A program made the position numbers and the translations under genes. DNA of 64,000 bases from positions 868,001 through 932,000 of the forward strand of contig NC_026742.1 of the NCBI RefSeq assembly GCF_000210295.1, in the 5' to 3' direction. The notes below the pieces were generated by a model. The model searched no databases, was not told the origin of the DNA, and saw only the letters and a program-made list of their open reading frames with translations. Positions 20,060 to 29,886 of the stretch are shown in pieces; positions within the stretch are counted from its first letter, which is position 1; every line of letters begins with the position of its first letter. The DNA comes from Trypanosoma brucei gambiense DAL972. Taxonomy: Eukaryota > Euglenozoa > Kinetoplastea > Trypanosomatida > Trypanosomatidae.

Positions 20060-22291
20060 ATGACCCCTCGGCGCGTCGCAAAGCTCGTGCAGTTTTCTGG
20101 TTCTTACCTGAATACCGAATGGGCTCGCAAATTTATCCTCGGCTCCTTGCTGCAGCGCTACAACCCCCAATCCTTGACTACTGTTGGTTCCTCTGCTGCG
20201 GGGAATTCCGGTGAGGATGCTTCTCTTGACAAGGAACTGCTTCACCTCCAGCGCTCACTGAGTGAGGTGTGGTCACTTCCGGCTCAACCGCTTGATGCGG
20301 TGAGCGAAGGGAGAATTCTTCGATTACTCGCACGCTACGCTACGGGTGAGGGGGTCATGTTGATTGAGGCATTGACTGAACTGAGTCATGTGCTTTCGTG
20401 CATTCGTGGTTCCCCACAACGTGTTGAAAGCCCGATAGATATGGAAGAGTTGCTGCTGGCAATAGGGTACGCTAAACCGGGCGACAACCTTCGGCGTGTG
20501 GCGTTCGCGGGAGAGCTGCAATACCCTCCAAGCGCGCTTGCACATATGCGGGCACACCTCAGGGACGACATGGAGCGCGACGGTAGCGACCCATTCGACA
20601 TTCTTCGTGTTGTCACTCACAACCCGGCATATGCAATCGATTCTGCGAGCACGTCGGAGGTTGATGACGCGATAGGAGTGTATAAAGATCCCGTGACAGG
20701 TGAGGAGTGCTTTGTGGTGTACGTTTCCGATGCTACCGTCTACTGCCCGTTCGATAGTCCACTGGAGCAACTCACCGCAAGGCTACTGACAACGACAACA
20801 TACCTTCCGGAAGGTGTTTTTTTCATGTTACCGAAGCCGATAGTTGATGCTGCAACCCTACGTGAGGACAGGCCTTGCCGCACGTTTGATATTCGGTTTC
20901 AGATTGATGAGGTAACTGGAGAACTGAAAAACTATAGCGTTGGTGTCGGTTGGCTCCATAAACTTCGCCGCATCACGTACGACGAGGTACAAGCTCTGTA
21001 TGATGAGGAGGCACAGGTGGGAAATCAGCATCATCACACCGAAAGAGAAAGCACTCAGGCTTCTCCTGCTAAACGCGAAGAGGGAAAGAAAGGTATGGTA
21101 GCCTCAGGAGGCACATCATCATGCCGTCCCTCGTGGATGACTGTGGAGGATGAAAGCATCTTACGTCGCATCTACAGAGCTGCACAGAAGCGATATGAAA
21201 CCAGGCAGTTGCGAGCGGGAGACCGTTTCATCCATGCAGACTTGCCTGAGCCGCTCATCAAAGTGGGCGCTGGGGCACAGGTACTTTCGGTGGAGGACCA
21301 AATCATCGGCACTAGGGACGCTCGACTGGCCGTTGCGGAGATGATGATCGCCGCAAATGAGGTTTGCTCTCGTGTGGCGCAGGAAAATCATCTTTCTATA
21401 CCATTTCGCGGCACGCGAGAGTTGTCTTTAGACCATGTTGCAGCGAAGTCGTACAGAGAGCCGCAGGGCGTAGTATCTGTCCAATCTCTCGATCCGCAGT
21501 ACGTTTTTTTCGCGGAGGCGATGCAACGATCCATTCGGCAGTTGAGCGGAGTCACACGAGCCGTCTACTTCCACACGCCCATTTACCACGCAGGTCTCGA
21601 CACACATAACTATACGCACAGCACTAGTCCATTGAGGCGCTATGCAGATATGTTGGTGCATCATCAATTGAAGGTATGGCTCTGGCGCACTTCGCACTGC
21701 AGTAGTGGAGGCGGTGTGTTACATTCTGCACAAAAGAGGTCCCCTGTGCTGATTGAGCAACCAATAGCGGAGCATACTATGGCCACACTTTGTTCAATGA
21801 TCAGTAGTAAGCAGGAGCAGTCAAGTATTTTGCAGGAAAGCAGTCAACGCTACTGGTTGTTGAAACACATTAAACAAAACATCCTTACGAAAAGTCCCCA
21901 TCACCGCTTTATTTGTCTTGTTGGTGACACACGAAGTGTAAAGTGTGCACCCGAGTATGCGCGCTTCGTCGTCGAATGCAGTCACGACTCACCATCACAA
22001 CCTGATGGTGGCGTGCACCGAACTGTTCCATGGGCAGGAAGGTGGAAGCAGCGACATCACGAGTATCTTTACGTTTCGGATATCTATATTACAGAATTGC
22101 AGTTCGCACATGTGGTTCTCCACAGTCTACCCGATGTTGTAGTTGGTGCAGTGGTTGAATGTGAGGTACGCGAGGTGCACCCAACCCAAGGTTATCTCTC
22201 ACTAGCGATTGTGAAAGTTTGGAGTGGTGGAGACGAACGACGGTTCGAGCCACTTTGGAAAAAGTGCCTTCTTCCATCTCTGGACTCGTGA
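20060..22291 (+). CDS. DSS1: DSS-1-type mitochondrial 3'-5' exoribonuclease (RNase II/RNB family)
   Basis: The product is 743 residues from ATG 20060; the ORF upstream is opened only by a TTG at 19988. The leader MTPRRVAKLVQFSGSYLN fits a mitochondrial presequence. The RNB catalytic domain (about 185-600) shows AIDSASTSEVDDAIGVY with D194 and the DD pair, which bind magnesium, YVSDATVYC, YLPEGVFFMLP and the family motif THSTSPLRRYADMLVHHQL. A C-terminal S1-like segment (about 655-725, ending GYLSLAIVKVW) would bind RNA. The enzyme degrades RNA from the 3' end. In T. brucei, DSS-1 acts in mitochondria on guide RNA and mRNA processing and turnover. From memory the T. brucei gene lies on chromosome 9 close to uL29m, as here. 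An Ala/Lys/Glu-rich insert at about 340-365 interrupts the RNB domain. Confidence 0.88.
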   Translation: MTPRRVAKLVQFSGSYLNTEWARKFILGSLLQRYNPQSLTTVGSSAAGNSGEDASLDKELLHLQRSLSEVWSLPAQPLDAVSEGRILRLLARYATGEGVMLIEALTELSHVLSCIRGSPQRVESPIDMEELLLAIGYAKPGDNLRRVAFAGELQYPPSALAHMRAHLRDDMERDGSDPFDILRVVTHNPAYAIDSASTSEVDDAIGVYKDPVTGEECFVVYVSDATVYCPFDSPLEQLTARLLTTTTYLPEGVFFMLPKPIVDAATLREDRPCRTFDIRFQIDEVTGELKNYSVGVGWLHKLRRITYDEVQALYDEEAQVGNQHHHTERESTQASPAKREEGKKGMVASGGTSSCRPSWMTVEDESILRRIYRAAQKRYETRQLRAGDRFIHADLPEPLIKVGAGAQVLSVEDQIIGTRDARLAVAEMMIAANEVCSRVAQENHLSIPFRGTRELSLDHVAAKSYREPQGVVSVQSLDPQYVFFAEAMQRSIRQLSGVTRAVYFHTPIYHAGLDTHNYTHSTSPLRRYADMLVHHQLKVWLWRTSHCSSGGGVLHSAQKRSPVLIEQPIAEHTMATLCSMISSKQEQSSILQESSQRYWLLKHIKQNILTKSPHHRFICLVGDTRSVKCAPEYARFVVECSHDSPSQPDGGVHRTVPWAGRWKQRHHEYLYVSDIYITELQFAHVVLHSLPDVVVGAVVECEVREVHPTQGYLSLAIVKVWSGGDERRFEPLWKKCLLPSLDS

Positions 22292-22634
22292 GAACACCAC
22301 CGAGGCGGGAACGTGCTTCGTTTCTTCGGATGTGTACGCGTCCCTGTTAATGCGGTGGCGGTGTGTGTGGTGGTTGTTTTGGTGTTGTACAGAACTTGCG
22401 CTTGTTAAAGTGTTGCTGTACTGGTTGGTCTCCTTTGATAATTGTTTTAAGCGCATGCGATTGTATACCATGGTATGTGCACTTGCACAGTTTCGATCTT
22501 GTTATATTTTCTTCTTTCTTTCCCCGTTTGTCGCTGCCTTTGTGTGTGTGTGTGTGTGTATGCATGTGTATGTTTGAGGTTAGGGGCTTAGTCTTTAGAT
22601 ACGTACCCGTAGCCAATTTGCCCATTCGCACGTT
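22292..22634. other. Intergenic region with pyrimidine tract and (TG)n
   Basis: No gene. A strong pyrimidine tract at about 22503-22535 and a (TG) run at 22542-22560 precede the ARL gene. The next AG dinucleotides, at about 22577-22582, are candidate acceptors. Confidence 0.5.
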
Positions 22635-23216
22635 ATGGGACAACTTATTAGTGGCCTTTGGTCGGTTTTCAACCCCAATCGGCACTACAAATTGCTCATC
22701 CTTGGACTCAACAATGCGGGCAAAACATCAATTTTGTACCACCTGCAACTTGGACACAGTATAGCGACACAACCGACACTTGGAGGGAACGTCGAGCAGC
22801 TGAGCATTTCGCATGGATCTAATAATAACAAAATCGAAGTTTCTTGCTGGGACCTTGGGGGTCAAGAGCAGCTGCGTGACTCCTGGCGCCTTTACTACGA
22901 TCAAACGGATGCCGTAATATTTGTGGTGGATGCCGCTGACCCCTCCCGCTTTCCTGCGGCGCGAAGTGTTCTCCATAAAATATTAGCCAATGAACCACAA
23001 CTCCGCCAGGCGGTGCTTTTGGTGCTGGCTAACAAACAAGATATGGAAGGAGCGGTGAGTCCCGCCGATCTCATCGAATCATTGGGGTTGGCTGCCGTAA
23101 ATGATCGAACTTGGACACTGATGGGATGCAGTGCATCAAAAGGTGATTCTCTTCGGGAGGCTATGTCATGGATTGCGCAAAGGATAGGAGACCGCAGACC
23201 TGCGAGTAGTGCGTGA
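22635..23216 (+). CDS. ARF/ARL-family small GTPase (ARL5-like)
   Basis: The product is 193 residues, the usual length for an ARF/ARL protein. It begins MGQLISG, with Gly2 in place for N-myristoylation and an amphipathic first helix. The GTP-binding motifs are complete: P-loop GLNNAGKTS (about 24-32), switch I with the key Thr in QPTLGGNVE, switch II WDLGGQEQLR, the base-specificity motif NKQD and a final SA-type motif in CSASKGD. ARF has GFN after PTI; this protein has GGN, closer to ARL5, which has GSN. It also has a small Asn/Ser-rich insert (SHGSNNNK) between the two strands after switch I. ARL5 recruits tethering complexes to the trans-Golgi network. The exact subfamily is not certain without a tree. 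Confidence 0.88.
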   Translation: MGQLISGLWSVFNPNRHYKLLILGLNNAGKTSILYHLQLGHSIATQPTLGGNVEQLSISHGSNNNKIEVSCWDLGGQEQLRDSWRLYYDQTDAVIFVVDAADPSRFPAARSVLHKILANEPQLRQAVLLVLANKQDMEGAVSPADLIESLGLAAVNDRTWTLMGCSASKGDSLREAMSWIAQRIGDRRPASSA

Positions 23217-23643
23217 GTCAAGTAAAGGGAATTCAGATATTCTCTTAGTGGAAACAAATAGTAAAAAGGTAAAAGCATCAAAACCTCTCTTGTATGTTTA
23301 CCTTTCGAGTGTGTTGAAAATATTATGCCTTGTACTTCTCTTTGTTTCCTTCTGCTTTGCTGCTATGTTATTAGTCCCTCACCTCATTCTCTGTTGTTGT
23401 TGTTTTTCCTGTTTCTTCAACGCCACTCGAACATGAGAAAGAATGGGCTTTTACACTCTCACTTATCTCCCCTCTTCACTCAGCTTATTCGTTTAGCAAC
23501 CCCTTCCGTTATCCTTTTCCCTTTTATCGGTCTGTATGCGCGCATAATTCTTTTTTTTTATTGTTGGCTCGTATATATGTTTGCTTCTCTTTGTTTTTAT
23601 ATTATATTATATATATATATTTCCGCCTAGTCGGCTAGTGGGG
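23217..23643. other. Intergenic region with splice acceptor for the next gene
   Basis: T- and C-rich throughout, with no gene. A pyrimidine/AT stretch ends in a CCTAG at about 23626-23630, 14 bases before the ATG at 23644, a good candidate acceptor. In-frame codons upstream of this ATG encode an unlikely hydrophobic run, which supports 23644 as the start. Confidence 0.5.
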
Positions 23644-24195
23644 ATGAAAAACAAAGCGGCATCTCGTCGCGACGAAAAACTCATCAAAGGGACTAATATC
23701 ATTGTTAAGAATGTTTCCCTTATTGACAAACATAGGAACGATCCTCAGGCACTGCTTCACTCCATAGAAGCTGATGACGCCGTTGAGTTGAGGTGGTGGA
23801 GAAACGCACTTCGCCCGGAAGCTAATCTCATTGAACCCGCTGTTGCGTACTTGCAGGGTATTAAAGTTATTCGACCTGCTACGAACTTTAATACATTTGA
23901 CATCAAAAAGGCTCGTCTTCGCCGATTAGAAAAGCAGGAAATTGAGAGAAAGAAATGTCTTGAGAGGCGTAAAAGAGATGTCGCTCCGACGGCTGCCATG
24001 AAGGCATCTGCCAATCCGTACAGGGTCCCGCGTTCCGGTGGATACATAAAACAAAAGGACGACCGCATCATTCAGCGGGGTGAAAAGACCAAAAAAGCAG
24101 CCAAGAAAGATATCAAAGAGAGTGGTGGAAAGACTCAACGTCATAAAAGTAACGACGAGAAGGGGAAGTTGCAAAAGATAGGCAAAGGTTTGTAA
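23644..24195 (+). CDS. Small basic protein, unknown function, possibly nuclear or nucleolar
   Basis: The product is 183 residues from ATG 23644, just after a good splice acceptor. It is very rich in Lys and Arg. Residues 1-85 look folded (WWRNALRPEANLIEPAVAYLQG), followed by a basic helix with RLRRLEKQEIERKKCLERRKR at about 102-122, and then a Lys-rich tail with many KK and KGK pairs. No RNA-binding domain is recognised. The composition resembles ribosome-assembly or other nucleolar proteins, which is only an inference. No signal peptide or membrane segment is present. Confidence 0.7.
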   Translation: MKNKAASRRDEKLIKGTNIIVKNVSLIDKHRNDPQALLHSIEADDAVELRWWRNALRPEANLIEPAVAYLQGIKVIRPATNFNTFDIKKARLRRLEKQEIERKKCLERRKRDVAPTAAMKASANPYRVPRSGGYIKQKDDRIIQRGEKTKKAAKKDIKESGGKTQRHKSNDEKGKLQKIGKGL

Positions 24196-24676
24196 TGAGG
24201 TAATACGTCCTCATTTTGCCACTTTTGTATATATATATTTATATGTTTATGTTTCTCTCGTTGGCTAGTGCTCGGCTTTTTTTATTCGCTGTGGCGTTGA
24301 ATTGTAATTGAAGTGAACCTTTAACATCGCGGTCGGTTAATCCAGAGATGGTCGTATAACAGAGGGAGATGTTACCCAAATAATTAAAAAGGAGGGCAGA
24401 AGGCTTATGAAGTTGAGCAGAAGTGTTGCGAGAACCTTCACTGTTGTCCCATCTTTTTTGCCTCCCATCACAGGCGCCACTGGACGCTATAAGTGGTAGC
24501 GGCCAACGCCATGAACTCCACCTCTTTGTTCTTTTTATCCACTCTTTTGTTGTTGTTGTTGTTTTTTGAACTTTTGAAGGCGATGATTTGCGTGTTGCTA
24601 AGTTTGCTCTTTCATTTCCCTCTTTTTCCCTTTAGTGAGCAGGTTCGTTGTGAGTACACAAACTAGTAGGCGAAGA
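24196..24676. other. Intergenic region
   Basis: About 480 bases with AT-rich runs and (TTG)5 near 24549-24562. No gene. The last part holds a strong pyrimidine tract and TTTAG listed separately. Confidence 0.55.
24607..24635 (+). promoter_or_regulatory. Polypyrimidine tract and splice acceptor for the PhyH-like gene
   Basis: A nearly pure C/T tract ends in TTTAG with AG at 24634-24635, 41 bases before the ATG at 24677. This is one of the cleanest acceptor signals in the window. It places the in-frame GTG at 24635 outside the mature message. Confidence 0.6.
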
Positions 24677-25777
24677 ATGCGATCCGGTCGCAAACTCGGT
24701 TGTTTTACTAATCGCCTTCGTCTTCCTTTTTTCAGCCCATGCTCACAGATAACAGCGCTGACAGCGTCACATCGTTGCAAGTCTTATGTACTTAAGTTCT
24801 TGCGAGGTCAGTTGCCAGAAGACCTGAAAGATGTCAATGGCGCCCTCGGATGTCTTTACGGCACGCTTCCTGATGTGGATGAGTTCGGACAGTTTGTAAT
24901 CTCCCCTGATGTTGTAAACAGCTTCCATCAGTTTGGTTATGTGAAAATGCCAATACCGGTGCTCGATCATCAGCAGATTGATAAACTGGCGGACGAGGTG
25001 AACGAGTTGGCCAACAATGTGGAGCACCACCCCAAGACGGAGAGATTGTATGCGACTTCCCTAGCGGATTTAACTGGAGGGCCATTATTTTTTTGCCAGG
25101 GTCAGTGGCGTGCAGCGTGGGGAATGCATGACCTCATTTACCTTCCCACTATTACCGTAGCTGCTTCACAGATCCTCAACAACTCGCTCGTTCGATTGTG
25201 GTACGATGAGGTTTTTATGAAGGCGGCGAGAACGGGGCCATGTGTTCCTTGGCAGCAAAATTATGCGCGTTGGCAACATACAAAACCGGTCAACCACGTC
25301 ACTGTCATGATTGCGCTCGACACAATGAACAAAGATCGTGGGGCTCCCTGCCTTGTGCCTGGTAGTCACCGCTGGAGGGAGGGCGGTTTACTTCCACCCG
25401 TCTCATACGACCCAACAAAAGATGAAGCGCACCAACTGAACACAATATGGGAAATCATTAATGAAGAAGAGGGTGAAATGCTCATGGACACACCACCCGT
25501 TACGGTGGATCTTCGTCGTGGTGAAGCTCTTCTCATTCACCCACTGACGCTCTTCGCAACGCATGGTAATCGCTCATTGGATTCTGTGCGTTGCTGCTTT
25601 ATTCATTACATGGGTGAGAAAACATACGCGGTCCAAAATGGGCCGCTTCTTCCACATACGACTAAATTCCAGGCGGATGCCATGATTCAGGGCCCATTTT
25701 ATCCAGTTGTGTTTGATCCGGCAATGACTGAGGAATTAACCATGCTTCCCACAGCGCCATCCGAAGAGGAGGCGTAA
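24677..25777 (+). CDS. Phytanoyl-CoA dioxygenase-like protein with altered iron site
   Basis: The product is 366 residues from ATG 24677. The basic leader (MRSGRKLGCFTNRLRLPF) could target mitochondria. The PhyH fold is clear from about 85 onward: FHQFGYVKMPIPVLD, the central segment with PVNHVTVMIALDTMNKDRGAPCLVPGSHRW in pieces, a Gly-Glu turn in RRGEALLIHP, and ATHGNRS. PhyH enzymes hydroxylate acyl chains or small molecules with Fe(II) and 2-oxoglutarate bound by an HxD...H triad. Here the PWHQD position reads PWQQN, so His is Q193 and Asp is N195. The distal His (H296) is kept. With two of three ligands changed, ordinary iron-dependent catalysis is unlikely. It is the last intact gene recognised in the plus-strand unit. 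Confidence 0.85.
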   Translation: MRSGRKLGCFTNRLRLPFFSPCSQITALTASHRCKSYVLKFLRGQLPEDLKDVNGALGCLYGTLPDVDEFGQFVISPDVVNSFHQFGYVKMPIPVLDHQQIDKLADEVNELANNVEHHPKTERLYATSLADLTGGPLFFCQGQWRAAWGMHDLIYLPTITVAASQILNNSLVRLWYDEVFMKAARTGPCVPWQQNYARWQHTKPVNHVTVMIALDTMNKDRGAPCLVPGSHRWREGGLLPPVSYDPTKDEAHQLNTIWEIINEEEGEMLMDTPPVTVDLRRGEALLIHPLTLFATHGNRSLDSVRCCFIHYMGEKTYAVQNGPLLPHTTKFQADAMIQGPFYPVVFDPAMTEELTMLPTAPSEEEA

Positions 25778-27367
25778 CGTTTGGGGGTTCCAAATGGCCA
25801 GTTATGAGTTTTACTTTTTGTTTTTTTTTCCCCCGGCCATTTGTTGTGTTTTGCCGCGATGGAGCGGCAGCGGAGTGGTCTTAGCGAAACTTGTCACCAT
25901 CATTGAGGACCTCAGGTTATTAATACCAAATGCATGTTGGCTAACGGTACCGCTTTACGCTTTTTCGCAGTCATCACAAATCCTTTCCCCGCTTTACGGA
26001 AACGTGCATGAACTCTGATACCTTTAGCTAACGGGAATGGAGTATGCATATAGGGAAACCATCGTGCGGCATGTTGCACACAGCCAGCCGTTTACGTGTA
26101 TTTACCCCTCACTTTACCCTGTTGCAACCTCTCCGCGCATTTTGTGAAGAGCGTAAAGGGTGGTTAGTTTTGTGTGTGAGAAGATGAAATATATGCTGCA
26201 GCGCTGGCGCCGCAGTTGCTGAATGAATGTATCATGTTGGATTTGATTTGTTGTTATGTTATGTTTGTTTGTTTGCTTCTCTCACCCTTCACGTTACCCC
26301 CTTTTAAGCCACGTAGCACACAACACCAACACGTGAGTCCAACTCAGGAAGAGGGAAAGTTAAGAATGTGTAATACGAGTTGCATCGCCTTTCACCAAAA
26401 CGCTGGTCCAATGCGGGGACGTGTTAAGTCGCGATTGTTGTCACAAACATGTTCAGATTAGCGGGGACGAACTGTGAAGGGTGACTCAGTACAGAGATAA
26501 CTGCTGTTGACAACATAATGGGAGTGACGTGTGTCCCTGAAAAGCACCACATTATGGTACGGGCGAGGAATTGCACATTCTCACCGTTACTGGCAGACGG
26601 TTTTGCCACCATCTGGTAAGCCTTCCAAGTGTCCGTGTGAGCTTATGCCGCTGACCAGTTGCAGAGAAGTTTAACAAAACAATTGGGTCTTTTCGGTTGC
26701 GGCAGCAGCATCAACGGTAAAGGAAAGAAAGGCACGTATGGACGTGGTGTTAAGCGTAAATACCAGCACGGAGGAAGCAGCTTAAGGCGGGAATGTGGTC
26801 AATCCAGCACGGAAAATGTGCGCATATGCAAGCGCCAGGTTCTCTCTTTTTCCCCCTTCTTCCATTTGCACGCATGGGTGCCGACAGGATGGTAAATTGA
26901 AGACTTTCATAATATTATTGTTGTTGTTGTTGTTGTTTTTTTTTTGGGGGGGGGGACGTTAGAAAAAAATCCCCGGTCGAAAAATGGGACTTGGTGCCGT
27001 CCTGAGGGTGAAAGAGTTCAAAACTTGTTTAACAAAGAAAATTGAGTTGGGGCATTGTAATGAAGTGGTGATACAAGCAGGCAGACTTTGGATAAAAGAT
27101 GTTACTGGTGTGAGGGTAAGGACGCTGGTGGCGTGGGAAACTGAATTACTGAAAGGCAACGGCGAGTAAAATACAGGCGAGAGAAGGAGAGTGCCCTGAG
27201 CTGTGGTTCTACGATAAAGTAAACATTGTGTAGCAGAGGGAATGTTACCATCCTGTAATATTTTGAGTGCATTGCGACCATATGTCTTAATGCAGTGCGT
27301 GTTGTGTTTGTGCAAAACTTCCCGTCGTCACAGCACACCGTCACCAACTAATTTAGTAAATAGAAAT
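25778..27367. other. Gene-poor region downstream of the PhyH-like gene
   Basis: About 1.6 kb with no supported gene. Short ORFs on both strands overlap each other. A (TTG)n run followed by T10 and G10 lies at about 26918-26955. The first part is probably the 3' UTR of the PhyH-like gene. Confidence 0.5.
26918..26955. repeat. (TTG)n, T10 and G10 tract
   Basis: A TTG repeat runs into ten T and then ten G. The T-then-G junction resembles the one at 10950-10970. Confidence 0.85.
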
Positions 27368-28487
27368 ATGAGGAGGAGGGGGAAATGTGGCGGTGAAAGG
27401 TTGGAGATTTTGCTCGTAGTTTCGATGCTATTGTTGGTGACGTGTTTAAATCGTTACGGTGTTATGGGTCGCGTCTGGTTTAAGGGTGGGGAGAAAAATT
27501 TAACGGCGGTTGGTGAAGACGAGTATCTAAAGTTTGTGCCAAACGCAACGGCAAATATGTGGAAATAGAGGAATTACTTTGTTGTTGCCGGTATACAGTC
27601 TGTAGATAATGCGGAACGGTACAGGCGTAGGTTTCTACAGCGAGAGAGACGTGTTGGAAATATAGTGGTGTGGCCGCAGAGAGAAATGATTTCATTGGAG
27701 ACTTCCTTCCCTTATATTTACTCTCCCCTCACCAACAAAATGATTACAGGTTCTCAAACTTCTCGAAGTTGGAGGCATTAAGTTTTCAGGGCACTATTGT
27801 ACTGCCAACACGTGATGTGTACCCAGAGACGACGAAGCAGATCGGTGATTATTCGAGTTGGGGGCGGAAAGTGGAGGTGATTATGAGTAATAAAACATAT
27901 TTGTGGTCCAAATTTTCGTTAGAATTCTTCATCCCCACACCGTACATAATGAAAGGTGATGATGACGCTTTCATTAGGGTGACACACCACCTTTCTAATT
28001 TACGGATGATGCCACGGAAAGGTTTAAATATGGGAAAGTGCAGTGAAGCCAGTGGTGGAATGTTTGAAGATAAACCTGTTTCATTTATTGCGGGTTACTG
28101 CAGCACGCTACCGAGAGATGTTGCACAGGCAGTAGTGAGCTATAAGCCCCCCTGGAACGCCTGGTTAACACACACTACTTTTTCTGGAATTTCAATACGT
28201 TTTACGAGCCGGCGATGTTTAACGAAGATGTCATGGTCAGAACGGTACACACGGAGAAGGTGAACTATACAAGACTGGTGGCAATTGACATGAGAGGATG
28301 TCACTGTGCTGGACACTTCAGGTCCCATGAGGTAGATCTGATATGGGGCAAAGTTATCGTCTTTCACCACGTAAGAGAAGAGGTCTGTGATCAATTAAAG
28401 GAAGCACTCCCTGAAAGTAGCATTTCGCCTCGTCCAGTGGACCTCATATGGATAACGCACAGTTTTGCTGTTGCGAGCTGCGAATAA
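27368..28487 (+). pseudogene. Broken UDP-Gal/UDP-GlcNAc-dependent beta-3-type glycosyltransferase
   Basis: The start at 27368 gives a short basic tail and a hydrophobic anchor (RLEILLVVSMLLLVTCL), as in type II Golgi glycosyltransferases. Later segments match the trypanosome beta-3-glycosyltransferase family: RNDFIGDFLPLYLL, GRKVEVIMSNKTYLWSKF, the DxD-type motif YIMKGDDDAF, RDVAQAVVSYKP and finally NEDVMV followed by a CH-containing stretch. The reading frame is broken by a TAG at 27566-27568, a frame change near 27640 in a GA-rich stretch, and another near 28172-28183 beside a T run. Intact relatives build the large N-glycans and GPI side chains of trypanosome surface glycoproteins. The copy lies just past the last intact plus-strand gene. 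Confidence 0.82.
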
Positions 28488-29601
28488 TTTGAGCCCCACC
28501 GCCTAGTGATTTCGTGCGCGAGCAGCCTTACAAAATGTTGGAGTGGCAACACAGCGGAAGGTGCGGCAACTGTTTCCCTTTATAACCGAGAAACAATCAC
28601 AGGTGTATGTTATTCCGAATCCGCTCTGGAGCTAAAAGCTGTAGAAGCATTAACGAACCGTGGTGGGAATGTGAAGGGTGCGTTACGCATCTGAAATGGT
28701 CTTAGCTTTCTAGTTTCCGTGGGGTCCTTGGCAGCGGACAGGTGGTGTTTTCGTGACTGCATTCGCTTTGCTGTGGTATATTATTACGGAGCGCCCACGC
28801 CGCCTAAACGTTGAAGCCCGCATTGTGCGTCGCTGCACGGGACACATCGTGGTGGACAGTTTTTTCGGCTTTGTGGTACCCGGGGTTAAAGAGGGATCAC
28901 ATTTACGGCACTGTGCCTTGCACTTTCGCCTTCAGGATACTTTAAGAGGGGCCTGTTGTAAGAAAAAAAATGTTCCTATCCGCCGTGTCACTCGCGCACG
29001 CGCTGGCGATGACACAATTTATCAGACGCGGGGTGGATGAGCTGGATCGTGTCTCCACAGCCCCCAATGGTTTGCGGACGGCTGCGAGGGAACACCTCAT
29101 TACCTTACTTTTCTGTAGGATTCAAAGAGCTGTTGATTACGGGACCTATCCAATAACTGCTGTTTTCCCGAAAGTTACCGGACGTCTGCAAGCAGATGCG
29201 CTTATGATGATGTCCTTGGATGCACGGCCCTGCCATTTTAACTTTCCAGGTGTGCCATCCACTTTGTGGTCTTTCTGTGCGATGCACCGGTTTGCGCGTC
29301 CTTTGCAGGAGAGTTGTGCATTCCTAGCTCTCTCATTCCGTTATGGCCTCATCGGTAACAAATATAATTTGTACCGGAAATGGTAGGGGTCCGTTGTGGT
29401 GCACAGAAGTTTGATAAATTTTTTGCGATGTTTTTTTTTTTCATTGTTAAGTGAGCATTGTAGGCATCGGTTAACTTCATTACCTTTAAAACGAAGGAAC
29501 TTGTATTGTTTTCTGAGTGGAAACTGTTTGACATGCTGCATAGCGCTGCCCATGCACTTTACTTGTCTAAGGCATATTAGGACTCGTGACGGCAGCTTGC
29601 C
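28488..29601. other. Region with short ORFs, no recognised gene
   Basis: ORFs of 60-140 codons on the plus strand (for example 28753-29040 and 28970-29386) overlap in different frames. Their base composition looks like old coding sequence, but none is recognised. A T12 tract followed by TTAAG (about 29430-29451) is a possible acceptor for the ORF at 29602. Confidence 0.4.
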
Positions 29602-29886
29602 ATGTGTGGAGGCGACGCTGCGGTCGAAAGAAAGGTTATAGAAGTTGAACGAGAGTGCCTTGATATGCTTTACCAGTTTTCGGATGTGCAGTCTGCGCCG
29701 ACGCCTACACAGAAACCCCGAACAGCGACGGCTGAGTACGGGATACTCATCGAAACCATTGGGTACCTTGAAACCCTGCATTCCTACTTAGCGCGCAGCT
29801 CTCAGGAAGGGAAGAACTCCCGCCACACTGTTGTGAAGTCGGTGGTGCGCGATCTAAGGGGTTTCAAGGCAGCCAGGAATCTATAG
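29602..29886 (+). CDS. Candidate small protein of 94 residues
   Basis: The ORF starts at ATG 29602, about 150 bases after a T-rich tract and AG. The product is soluble, mixed in composition and largely helical (ERKVIEVERECLDMLYQF, YGILIETIGYLETLHSYLAR, VVKSVVRDLRGFK). It has no signal peptide, membrane segment or recognised domain. It could be a real small gene at the end of the plus-strand unit, or a surviving piece of a larger decayed gene; two short ATGs lie in its putative 5' UTR. Confidence 0.35.
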   Translation: MCGGDAAVERKVIEVERECLDMLYQFSDVQSAPTPTQKPRTATAEYGILIETIGYLETLHSYLARSSQEGKNSRHTVVKSVVRDLRGFKAARNL

